Shown piece by piece: positions 57,164 through 64,000 of a stretch of DNA of 64,000 bases. Position numbers and translations under genes: made by a program. Origin of the DNA: Glutamicibacter halophytocola (lineage in GTDB: Bacteria > Actinomycetota > Actinomycetes > Actinomycetales > Micrococcaceae); assembly GCF_001302565.1 (NCBI RefSeq), contig NZ_CP012750.1, positions 2,232,001-2,296,000 on the forward strand. The letters run 5' to 3'. The notes under the pieces were generated by a model. The model was given only the letters and a program-made list of their open reading frames with translations. It was not told where the DNA came from and ran no database searches. Position 1 is the first letter of the stretch. The number at the start of each line of letters is the position of its first letter.

Positions 57164-58543
57164 GTGGCCGATTCGGCAGCAACGCAAGAATTTGATGTCC
57201 TCATCCTCGGCGGTGGATCCGCTGGATACTCGGCAGCATTGCGTGCCATCCAGCTGGGCTACACCGTTGGATTGATTGAAAAAGAAAAGCTGGGCGGCAC
57301 CTGCCTGCACACCGGCTGCATCCCAACCAAGGCCTACCTGCACGCTGCAGAGCTGGCCGAAAACGCTCGCGAGGGTGCCAAGTACGGCATCAACACCTCG
57401 CTGGAGTCGATCGACTTGGCTGGCGTGCGCAAGTACAAGGAAGGCATTGTTGCTGGAAAGCACAAGGGCCTGCAGGGTTTGCTCAAGATGAAGAAGGTCA
57501 ACGTTATCACTGGTAACGGCCGTCTTGTCTCCCAGGATTCCATCGACGTTGATGGCACCGTTTACAAGGGCAAGTACATCATCCTGGCTACCGGCTCCAC
57601 CTCCAAGACCTTCGGTCTGGAAATCGGCGGTCGCGTGCTGACCAGCACCGAAGCGCTGAACATGGAAGACCTGCCAAAGAGCGCCATCGTGCTCGGTGGC
57701 GGTGTCATCGGCGTTGAATTCGCATCGGTATGGAACTCCTTCGGTGTCGATGTCACCATCGTTGAAGGCCTGCCTTCGCTCGTGCCGAACGAAGACCCAG
57801 CCATCATCAAGACCTTGGAGCGCGCTTTCAAGAAGCGCGGCATCAAGTTCAACACCGGCGTCTTCTTCGAAAAGGTCGAGCAGGATGCCAACGGCGTCAA
57901 GGTCTCGCTGGCTGACGGCAACGTACTGGAAGCAGACATCGTTCTGGTTGCAGTCGGCCGTGGCCCAGTCACCGAAGGCTTGGGCTTCGAGGAGCAGGGC
58001 GTCACCATCGATCGCGGCTTCGTGATCACCGACGAGCGCCTGCACACCGGCGTCGGCAACATCTACGCAATTGGCGACATCGTCCCAGGCGTACAGCTGG
58101 CACACCGCGGCTACCAGCATGGCCGCTTCGTTGCCGAGGAAATCCACGGCATGAAGCCAACCATCATCGAGGACATCAACATCCCGAAGGTGACCTTCTG
58201 CGAGCCGGAGATCGCTTCGGTCGGTTACTCCGAGCCAAAGGCCAAGGAGAAGTTCGGCGCCGACCAGATCGAAACCACCGAATACAACCTGGCTGGCAAC
58301 GGCAAGTCTTCGATCCTGGGCACCAGCGGCCTGATCAAGATGGTTCGCGTCAAGAACGGCCCAATCGTGGGCGTTCACGGCATCGGCGGCCGTATCGGCG
58401 AGCAGATCGGCGAAGCCCAGCTGATCGTCAACTGGGAAGCTTACCCAGAGGATGTTTCGCAGCTGATTCACGCACACCCAACTCAGAACGAGTCCCTTGG
58501 CGAAGCCGCAATGGCTCTCGCCGGTGCTCCACTGCACGGCTAA
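57164..58543 (+). CDS. lpdA: Dihydrolipoyl dehydrogenase (E3)
   Basis: A 459-residue FAD flavoprotein that re-oxidises dihydrolipoyl groups with NAD+. The FAD loop is LGGGSAGYSAALRA, the redox disulfide is Cys47/Cys52 in GGTCLHTGCIPTK, the NAD site is VLGGGVIGVEFASVW, and the C-terminal catalytic histidine is in HAHPTQNE. The GTG has GGGAG 8 nt upstream. sucB (E2) follows after 116 nt, so it serves the 2-oxoglutarate and probably pyruvate dehydrogenase complexes. Confidence 0.95.
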   Translation: MADSAATQEFDVLILGGGSAGYSAALRAIQLGYTVGLIEKEKLGGTCLHTGCIPTKAYLHAAELAENAREGAKYGINTSLESIDLAGVRKYKEGIVAGKHKGLQGLLKMKKVNVITGNGRLVSQDSIDVDGTVYKGKYIILATGSTSKTFGLEIGGRVLTSTEALNMEDLPKSAIVLGGGVIGVEFASVWNSFGVDVTIVEGLPSLVPNEDPAIIKTLERAFKKRGIKFNTGVFFEKVEQDANGVKVSLADGNVLEADIVLVAVGRGPVTEGLGFEEQGVTIDRGFVITDERLHTGVGNIYAIGDIVPGVQLAHRGYQHGRFVAEEIHGMKPTIIEDINIPKVTFCEPEIASVGYSEPKAKEKFGADQIETTEYNLAGNGKSSILGTSGLIKMVRVKNGPIVGVHGIGGRIGEQIGEAQLIVNWEAYPEDVSQLIHAHPTQNESLGEAAMALAGAPLHG

Positions 58544-58558
58544 TAGCTTTTGGCTCAC

Positions 58559-58591
58559 CTAGGCAGCGCGTTTTTGCAACGCGCTGCCTAG
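58559..58591 (+). terminator. Hairpin between lpdA and sucB (attenuator or weak terminator)
   Basis: Perfect 14-bp arms CTAGGCAGCGCGTT (58559-58572) and its complement (58578-58591), but no T-run. It may reduce read-through from lpdA into sucB or stabilise the lpdA mRNA. Confidence 0.5.
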
Positions 58592-58659
58592 TCCGCAAAG
58601 CTCGGAGGCTTAGCCTCCACCCACAATTCAAGTTTTAAAAACCAAGGAGATACGGGACG

Positions 58660-60381
58660 ATGTCTGAAACCGTAAACCTACCCGCACTGGGTGAAAGCGT
58701 TACCGAAGGTACGGTAACCCGCTGGCTGAAGCAAGTTGGCGACCGTGTAGAGGTAGACGAGCCGTTGGTGGAAGTTTCCACCGACAAGGTAGACACTGAA
58801 GTTCCTTCGCCAGTAGCTGGCGTCATCGAGGAAATTTTTGTCGCAGAGGACGAGGACGCTGAAGTTGGCGCGCCTCTGGTCCGCATTGGCGATGGTTCCG
58901 GTTCGGGCGAATCAGCTCCAGCTGCACCAGCTGCCGAAGCAGCACCAGCGAAGGAAGAAGCTCCAGCTGCACCCGCTGCACAGGAAGCACCAGCCAAGGA
59001 AGAAGCACCTGCTGCACCAGCTGCAGCCGGCTCCGCTTCCGGCACCGAGGTCACTTTGCCTGCACTGGGCGAATCGGTGACCGAAGGTACCGTTACCCGC
59101 TGGTTGAAGGAAGTTGGCGAGGAAGTCGCCGTTGACGAGCCGCTGCTCGAAGTTTCCACCGACAAGGTTGACACCGAAGTTCCTTCGCCAGTAGCCGGTA
59201 CTCTGCTGGAAATTCGCGTTCCAGAAGACGAGACCGCTGAAGTTGGCGCCGTGCTCGCAGTGATCGGTGCCGCTGGCGCTGCACCTGCCGCTGCCCCAGC
59301 CAAGGAAGAAGCACCAGCTGCTGCTCCAGCGCCTGCAAAGGAAGAGGCCCCGGCCGCTCCTGCAGCACCGGCACCAGCTGCTCCGGCTCCGGCCGCTCCA
59401 GCTGCTCCAGCTGCTCCAGCTGCTCCAGCTGCCGAGTCGAACAACGAGTCGGGTTATGTAACCCCGCTGGTTCGCCGCCTTGCCAACCAGCACGACATCG
59501 ACATCGCCTCGGTCAAGGGCACCGGCGTTGGCGGTCGCATCCGCAAGCAGGACGTGCTTGACGCAGTTGCTGCCAAGGAAGCAGCTGCACCGGCCGCTCC
59601 TGTTGCCGCTGCACCAGCTGCTGCAAAGCCAGCTGCGCCAGCAGTTGAGGTTTCCTCGCTGCGTGGCACCACCGAGAAGGCTCCACGCATCCGTCAGGTC
59701 ATCGCCCGTCGCATGCGCGAGTCCCTGGACGTATCGACTCAGCTGACCCAGGTCCACGAGATCGATATGACCCGCATCGTCAAGCTGCGCGGTTCGGCCA
59801 AGGCCAGCTTCAAGGCCACCAACGGCGTGAACCTGACCTACCTGCCATTCATCGCCAAGGCTGTTGCCGAAGGCCTGAAGGCTCACCCGAAGCTGAACGC
59901 TGAGTACAACGAAGAGACCCAGCAAATCACCTACCACAATGCCGAGCACCTGGCATTCGCAGTCGATACCGACAAGGGCCTGTTGGTTCCAGTGGTTTCG
60001 AACGCTGGTGACCTGAACCTGGCTGGCCTGGCTTCGCGCATCGCCGACGTTGCTGCACGTACCCGCAGCAACAAGATCGGTCCAGATGAGCTGTCCGGCG
60101 GCACCTTCTCGATCACCAACATCGGTTCGGTTGGCGCACTGTTCGACACCCCGATCATCAACCAGCCGCAGGTAGCTATCCTGGGCACCGGTGCGATCGT
60201 CAAGCGTCCAATGGTCATCACCGATGCAGATGGCAACGATTCGATTGCCATCCGCCACATGATGTACCTGTGCCTGACCTACGATCACCGCCTGGTTGAC
60301 GGCGCTGACGCAGGCCGCTTCCTGCAGACCGTCAAGGCTCGCCTTGAGGGTGGCGCTTTCGAGGGAGACTTGGGACTCTAA
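58660..60381 (+). CDS. sucB: 2-oxoglutarate dehydrogenase E2, dihydrolipoamide succinyltransferase
   Basis: A 573-residue E2 with two lipoyl domains (lysines 43 and 169, both in [12 protein letters not shown]), Ala/Pro/Glu-rich linkers (about 85-125 and 205-262), an E3-binding domain ([20 protein letters not shown], about 266-305) and the catalytic acyltransferase domain with His543 and Asp547 in [13 protein letters not shown]. Its lysines are lipoylated by the products of lipB and lipA at 62.5-64 kb. AAGGAGA precedes the ATG by about 10 nt. Alternatively it may serve as the E2 for pyruvate dehydrogenase, as in some actinobacteria. Confidence 0.92.
   Translation: MSETVNLPALGESVTEGTVTRWLKQVGDRVEVDEPLVEVSTDKVDTEVPSPVAGVIEEIFVAEDEDAEVGAPLVRIGDGSGSGESAPAAPAAEAAPAKEEAPAAPAAQEAPAKEEAPAAPAAAGSASGTEVTLPALGESVTEGTVTRWLKEVGEEVAVDEPLLEVSTDKVDTEVPSPVAGTLLEIRVPEDETAEVGAVLAVIGAAGAAPAAAPAKEEAPAAAPAPAKEEAPAAPAAPAPAAPAPAAPAAPAAPAAPAAESNNESGYVTPLVRRLANQHDIDIASVKGTGVGGRIRKQDVLDAVAAKEAAAPAAPVAAAPAAAKPAAPAVEVSSLRGTTEKAPRIRQVIARRMRESLDVSTQLTQVHEIDMTRIVKLRGSAKASFKATNGVNLTYLPFIAKAVAEGLKAHPKLNAEYNEETQQITYHNAEHLAFAVDTDKGLLVPVVSNAGDLNLAGLASRIADVAARTRSNKIGPDELSGGTFSITNIGSVGALFDTPIINQPQVAILGTGAIVKRPMVITDADGNDSIAIRHMMYLCLTYDHRLVDGADAGRFLQTVKARLEGGAFEGDLGL
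58666..59262 (+). repeat. Tandem duplication encoding the two SucB lipoyl domains
   Basis: Two units of about 215 bp (58666-58890 and 59044-59262), 378 bp apart, are highly alike in DNA as well as protein; stretches such as GAAGTTTCCACCGACAAGGT are identical. This implies a recent or gene-converted duplication. Linkers between them are imperfect Ala-Pro-Glu repeats. Confidence 0.75.
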
Positions 60382-60405
60382 GCTCCCAATAGGGCTTCTA
60401 GCCGT

Positions 60406-60458
60406 AGCGACGATCGCCCCCTGCTGAGGAATCAGCAGGGGCGATCGTCGCTTTTCTA
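60406..60458 (+). terminator. Rho-independent terminator of sucB
   Basis: A long stem of about 20 bp (60406-60427 with 60432-60452, one bulged C) is followed by TTTTCT. Confidence 0.88.
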
Positions 60459-60477
60459 CGTTCAGTCGAATTTAGAT

Positions 60478-60483
60478 TAGGCT
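60478..60483 (+). promoter_or_regulatory. Candidate -10 box of a leaderless transcript for the small membrane protein
   Basis: TAGGCT lies 6 nt before the ATG at 60490 (an overlapping TAGATT ends at 60478). CTTTTCTACGTTC at 60451-60463 upstream is identical to 13 bases of operator candidate 1 of cydA. Confidence 0.4.
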
Positions 60484-60489
60484 AGGACT

Positions 60490-60840
60490 ATGGAATTCCT
60501 GAAACTCATTTTGGTATTTGTGCATGTACTTGGTGCAGCCGCGATTTTCGGTGGCTGGCTAGCTAACTTCAAGACCCCTACCGTCAGTGTCTGGCAGTGG
60601 TACGGTGCCCTCGTTCAGCTGGTGACCGGATTGGCACTCGTGGGTATTGCTGAAGCCGGCACTGACCCAGTCAACCACGCAAAGATTGGCGTGAAGCTGG
60701 TCATCGCCATCGTGATCGCTGTAGCTGCGTTTATCGGCCGCAAGAAGATCAAGGCTGGCGAAGAAGTATCGACGGGCATTGCTCACGCTGTTGGAGGCAT
60801 GGCCTTCATCAATATCGCGGTGGCGACCCTCTGGTCCTAA
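60490..60840 (+). CDS. Small hypothetical membrane protein, four helices
   Basis: A 116-residue protein with hydrophobic helices at about residues 5-24, 37-55, 66-84 and 98-114. His12 in helix 1 and His66-region/His99 residues in or near membranes resemble heme-binding positions of small cytochrome-like proteins, but no known motif is complete. I do not recognise a named family. It is flanked by two terminators, so it is a single-gene unit. Confidence 0.7.
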   Translation: MEFLKLILVFVHVLGAAAIFGGWLANFKTPTVSVWQWYGALVQLVTGLALVGIAEAGTDPVNHAKIGVKLVIAIVIAVAAFIGRKKIKAGEEVSTGIAHAVGGMAFINIAVATLWS

Positions 60841-60857
60841 TCCTTATTGGGATCCGC

Positions 60858-60914
60858 TGCAGGAACCGTAATCCGATGCACTGAGCATGCATTGGATTGC
60901 GGTTCCTGCATTTA
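60858..60914. terminator. Bidirectional terminator between the small membrane protein and kinase genes
   Basis: A 23-bp stem with a few mismatches (60858-60880 with 60888-60910), TGCAGGAACCG at its base, and a TTTA tail; serves both convergent genes. Confidence 0.8.
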
Positions 60915-62420
60915 ATGGCGAAGAACCTTGCCGATTTTCCAGCCGTGCTCTGAAAGCACCAGTTCAATTTCGATCCGCTGAGTCTGGGCAGCCTTGACCG
61001 TGTGGATTTGTTTTCCCTTGCGATCCACATAATGGTATTCGCCTTGGGTTGAATCCGCAGCCAGAATCACGGCATCGCCTTGGCCACGGGCAACAACGGA
61101 AACATTCCGAAGCTGCGTCGCCAACCCCTTAAAACTCAGATCCATTTCCCGCAGCGTTCTGATCGTTTCCAGATCCCGCTGCAGCTGCTCAGAGCCAGGT
61201 GCATAAATGGCTTTCAAGTCTCCAGCCGCCAATTTGCTCATGGCCTGATCACGCCGTTGCGTCAGGCTCAGGAAGGCCGAGACAATGGTGTCCTGGTTCA
61301 AAGCGCACGCTGGAACTTGGGCGACATCATTGATGCGGCACGAGGATTCAACCGGTGCCGACGGTGCAGATCCCGCATCAGAGGCTGTCGCCGCGCGGAG
61401 ATGGTTGACGCCCACAAGGCTTCCGACCAATACCGCAATACCCAGCACGCCGGCACCAACAATTTTCATGGCTCCAGGGGTCCGCCGCAGCGGATGAACA
61501 GCCCAATTTTCAGGCTGTCCCTGGTCTTGTGGTGTCAATGATGCTTGTTTCCTCCCCCTCCGTCGTCCTGCCCTATGATGCGTCGGGATATCTGGATGAA
61601 TGGTTTCCATCAGATGGGTAGCTTCCGGCGAAACGTGGCCTTCCCACCTGATAGGTTCAGCCTGGGCGCTGGAGAACAGCGTCCTGGCGAATTGTTCGGC
61701 GCTTGGTCGTTCATTTGGATCCGGGTTGAGGCAATCAATCAATAGCTCTTGGATGATCTGCGGAATACTTGGAAACTTGACCTGCACCGGTGGCCGAATG
61801 TTTTGCGCATCCGGTGGCTTGCCTGCCAAGAGGAACCATAAGCAGGCGCCCAGGGAGTAGACGTCCTGCTCCCCCACCAATAGTTCTCGTCCGCCAGGAA
61901 CTATTTCTGGAGCCATAAATCCTGGCGTGCCAGCGCCCGACAACGATTGGGCATCTGAGGCGGACTCCTGAAAGTCAATAATCTTTGGCATGCCGCTAGC
62001 AGTCAGCAAAACGTTTGCCGGTGATATGTCCCCATGGCGGATACCTTCTGCGTGCATCATCGATAGCGTCTGCGCCACGGGAGCCAACGCAGTGATGCAT
62101 TCGCCCAGGCTGAAAACACCTCGGCTGTTCACGAGGTCGCCGATGCTTCCGCCCGGGCAATATTCCATGATCAAACCATCACCCAGCTGGGTCGAGAGCG
62201 TGCCGTAAAAATCAACGACATATTTCCGCGTCCGAGTGACCGAATTCTGCCTCAAGGACGAGACATCTTCCATAGTCAAACTAAGTTTTAGCACCATGTA
62301 AGTTTGGTCACTCTCCCTGCGGATTAGCCAAACTTTACATGGTGACTTGGTACTTAATGGTCTAACTGTGACATGTCCAGAGCTCAAGGGCCATGCAAGG
62401 ACATTTGTTGATTCATTCAT
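60912..62420 (-). CDS. Membrane-anchored Ser/Thr kinase-like protein with divergent active site
   Basis: A 502-residue protein: kinase-like domain (about 10-255), basic linker (about 280-312), one transmembrane helix (320-341) and a C-terminal extracellular domain of about 155 residues with an NTF2-like alpha/beta pattern. Lys45, the catalytic-loop HGDISPAN (Asp131, Asn136) and APE are present, but the glycine-rich loop is not recognisable, HRD reads HGD and DFG reads DFQ (149-151). It may be a weak kinase or a pseudokinase. The ATG at 62420 has GGAG just upstream. It is divergent from lipB. Confidence 0.85.
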   Translation of the reverse strand: MNESTNVLAWPLSSGHVTVRPLSTKSPCKVWLIRRESDQTYMVLKLSLTMEDVSSLRQNSVTRTRKYVVDFYGTLSTQLGDGLIMEYCPGGSIGDLVNSRGVFSLGECITALAPVAQTLSMMHAEGIRHGDISPANVLLTASGMPKIIDFQESASDAQSLSGAGTPGFMAPEIVPGGRELLVGEQDVYSLGACLWFLLAGKPPDAQNIRPPVQVKFPSIPQIIQELLIDCLNPDPNERPSAEQFARTLFSSAQAEPIRWEGHVSPEATHLMETIHPDIPTHHRAGRRRGRKQASLTPQDQGQPENWAVHPLRRTPGAMKIVGAGVLGIAVLVGSLVGVNHLRAATASDAGSAPSAPVESSCRINDVAQVPACALNQDTIVSAFLSLTQRRDQAMSKLAAGDLKAIYAPGSEQLQRDLETIRTLREMDLSFKGLATQLRNVSVVARGQGDAVILAADSTQGEYHYVDRKGKQIHTVKAAQTQRIEIELVLSEHGWKIGKVLRH

Positions 62421-62512
62421 AGCTCCGTTGTAGTTCAAAAACGGAAAACACAAGTTCGTTATCCACAAGTTTGCCGTCATCTATCGAATTAGCGACCAGC
62501 GGGACAACGGCG

Positions 62513-62518
62513 TAGGGT
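62513..62518 (+). promoter_or_regulatory. Candidate -10 box of a leaderless transcript for lipB
   Basis: TAGGGT lies 7 nt before the ATG at 62526, with no ribosome binding site. Confidence 0.4.
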
Positions 62519-62525
62519 AACCTTC

Positions 62526-63173
62526 ATGGCGATCGAATTCGAACGAGTCGGACTTGGCTCAAAATTTGTGCCCTACATGGAAGCCTGGGACTACCAAATC
62601 CAGTTACATGATGCGGTAGCCGCGGACGAACAGTCCCCGAGAGTCCTGTTCCTGGAGCATGAAGCGGTATACACCGCAGGCAAAAGAACTGAACCCGAAG
62701 ATCTCCCGTTAGACGGAACCCCTGTCGTAGACGTGGATCGAGGCGGCAAGCTCACCTGGCACGGGCCAGGACAACTTATTGGCTACCCCATCGTCAAACT
62801 TCGCAAAATGAGTGCGATTCGACTTTATGTGGAAACCATCGAAGAAGCGCTGATCAATGTCGTGAGCGACATGGGCATTGCCACGGCGCAGATCAAGGGC
62901 CGCTCAGGTGTCTGGGTTCCCGGCAAAAACGGCGAACAAGACCGAAAAATCGCAGCCATCGGACTTCGTATCAGCCACGGAGTAACCATGCACGGTTTTG
63001 CATTGAACTGCTCCAACGAGCTAGCAGCCTACGAACAAATCATTCCTTGCGGTATCACCGATGCAGGAGTCACTTCCATCTCGGAAGAGCTCGGCCGAAC
63101 CGTAACCCCGGAAGACGTTGTCGACCGAGTCCAGACCGAACTCGAACGTCTCCTCACCCCACAAGTCGTCTAG
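62526..63173 (+). CDS. lipB: Lipoyl(octanoyl) transferase
   Basis: LipB moves the octanoyl group from acyl carrier protein to the lipoyl domains of E2 and GcvH proteins. The 215-residue product has [18 protein letters not shown], the catalytic Lys141 in KIAAIG and Cys162 in ALNCSNEL. lipA starts 32 nt downstream, so they form an operon. It serves SucB, encoded 2 kb away. Confidence 0.95.
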   Translation: MAIEFERVGLGSKFVPYMEAWDYQIQLHDAVAADEQSPRVLFLEHEAVYTAGKRTEPEDLPLDGTPVVDVDRGGKLTWHGPGQLIGYPIVKLRKMSAIRLYVETIEEALINVVSDMGIATAQIKGRSGVWVPGKNGEQDRKIAAIGLRISHGVTMHGFALNCSNELAAYEQIIPCGITDAGVTSISEELGRTVTPEDVVDRVQTELERLLTPQVV

Positions 63174-63205
63174 ACAATCATTCCCTCCAAAAGAAAGAGC
63201 CGATA

Positions 63206-64000
63206 ATGAGCGTCGCACCTGAAGGCCGCCGCATGCTTCGCGTTGAAAAGCGCAACGCTGCCGTACCAGTGGAGCGTAAGCCCGAGTGGATCAAAGCCAA
63301 ACTAAACATTGGTCCCGAATACGTAGGCCTAAAGAATCTCGTACAGTCCGAAGGACTGCACACCGTCTGCGAAGAAGCAGGCTGCCCAAACATCTTTGAA
63401 TGCTGGGAAGACCGTGAAGCGTCTTTCCTCATCGGCGGTTCCGAGTGCACCCGCCGCTGCGATTTCTGCCAAATCGCTACCGGTAAACCATCACCTATCG
63501 ATCGCTCCGAACCATTCAAGGTTGCGATGAGCGTGAAGAAGATGGATCTTCGCTACGCGACCGTTACTGGTGTGGCCCGCGATGACCTCGAAGATGAGGG
63601 CGTGTGGCTGTATGCGGAGACGGTTCGCCAGATCCACAAGATGAACCCAACCACCGGTGTCGAATTGCTGATCCCGGACTTCAGCGGAAAACCAGAGAAC
63701 CTGGACGCCATCTGCGATTCGGCCCCGGAAGTCTACGCCCACAACGTCGAGACCGTTCCTCGTATTTTCAAGCGCATCCGTCCCGCTTTCCGCTATGACC
63801 GTTCCATGGACGTCATTTCGCACGGACGCAAGCGTGGACTGATCACCAAGTCGAACCTGATCCTCGGTATGGGCGAAACCCGCGAAGAAATTTCCGAGGC
63901 CATGCGCGACCTGCACGAAGCCGGTTGCGACCTGTTGACCCTGACCCAATACCTTCGCCCCACCGATCTCCACCTTCCAGTGGACCGCTGGGTCACCCCA
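63206..64000 (+). CDS. lipA: Lipoyl synthase (partial, runs off the right edge)
   Basis: The first 265 residues of the radical-SAM enzyme that inserts two sulfurs into the octanoyl chain. The auxiliary cluster cysteines are Cys55, Cys60 and Cys66 ([12 protein letters not shown]); the radical-SAM cluster is CTRRCDFC (Cys81, Cys85, Cys88). AAAGAG lies 7 nt before the ATG at 63206. The family is about 300-340 residues long, so some 40-70 residues are missing at the right end. Confidence 0.96.
   Translation, partial: MSVAPEGRRMLRVEKRNAAVPVERKPEWIKAKLNIGPEYVGLKNLVQSEGLHTVCEEAGCPNIFECWEDREASFLIGGSECTRRCDFCQIATGKPSPIDRSEPFKVAMSVKKMDLRYATVTGVARDDLEDEGVWLYAETVRQIHKMNPTTGVELLIPDFSGKPENLDAICDSAPEVYAHNVETVPRIFKRIRPAFRYDRSMDVISHGRKRGLITKSNLILGMGETREEISEAMRDLHEAGCDLLTLTQYLRPTDLHLPVDRWVTP

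Noticed and set aside
57062..60288. Long open frames opposite lpdA and sucB, including a Gly/Ala-rich collagen-like translation
   Set aside because: They arise from the Ala-Pro linker codons and GC-rich third positions of the real genes on the other strand.

Overview
This 64 kb window looks like a chromosomal core segment of a high-GC Gram-positive actinobacterium, most likely a Micrococcaceae member of the Arthrobacter/Glutamicibacter type. The evidence is the GC-rich codon use, frequent GTG starts, many actinobacteria-only families (DUF3000, DUF3159, DUF3710, DUF4193, DUF4192, DUF5998, SepH) and a gene order matching the sigA-to-dxs segment known from Mycobacterium and the hrdB-parE-parC segment known from Streptomyces. 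I see no rRNA, tRNA, insertion sequence, prophage or CRISPR array.

Layout. 1-6.4 kb: a partial membrane-anchored protein (probably an alpha/beta hydrolase), msrB, a DUF6421 gene, a short-chain dehydrogenase, threonine aldolase, DUF3000 and RNase D. 6.4-13.2 kb: the fadA-fadB beta-oxidation operon behind a palindromic operator, a Tat/lipoprotein Rieske protein, an aldo/keto reductase and argG with a candidate ArgR box. 13.2-19.8 kb: a looser block of small proteins (membrane protein, two GNAT acetyltransferases, an unknown 189-residue protein, DUF402, APH-like kinase, SAM methyltransferase) around dxs. 19.9-24.2 kb: aconitase and a TrmA-like RNA methyltransferase. 24.2-28.4 kb: a potassium-type module (APC/KimA-like permease, two TrkA proteins, DUF3159). 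28.5-34.2 kb: OB-fold protein, DUF3710, dut, DUF3093, DUF4193, sepH, a phosphodiesterase and DUF5998. 34.3-49.7 kb: a GNAT/acyl-CoA-synthetase fusion, then parC and parE flanking a complete cytochrome bd module (cydA, cydB, fused cydDC) and a BlaI/M56 regulator pair. 49.9-55.1 kb: DUF7455, sigA, DUF4192, MFS transporter, PAC2. 55.4-64 kb: pepA, lpdA, sucB, a small membrane protein, a divergent Ser/Thr kinase, lipB and the start of lipA.

How genes work together. lipB and lipA make the lipoyl group carried by SucB, which LpdA re-oxidises, so the right end is a 2-oxoglutarate dehydrogenase neighbourhood. The fadAB pair completes beta-oxidation to acetyl-CoA. CydDC is needed to assemble the CydAB oxidase.

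The most interesting observation is a pair of matching inverted repeats (TTYTACG-N3-CGTAGAA), one just upstream of cydA and one just upstream of blaI. They suggest that a BlaI-type repressor, paired with a short M56 protease that lacks a beta-lactam sensor domain, controls both itself and the cytochrome bd operon. Other points are a degenerate kinase beside the lipoate genes, several palindromic operators, and a recurring TANNNT box 6-7 nt before the start codon that suggests leaderless transcripts.
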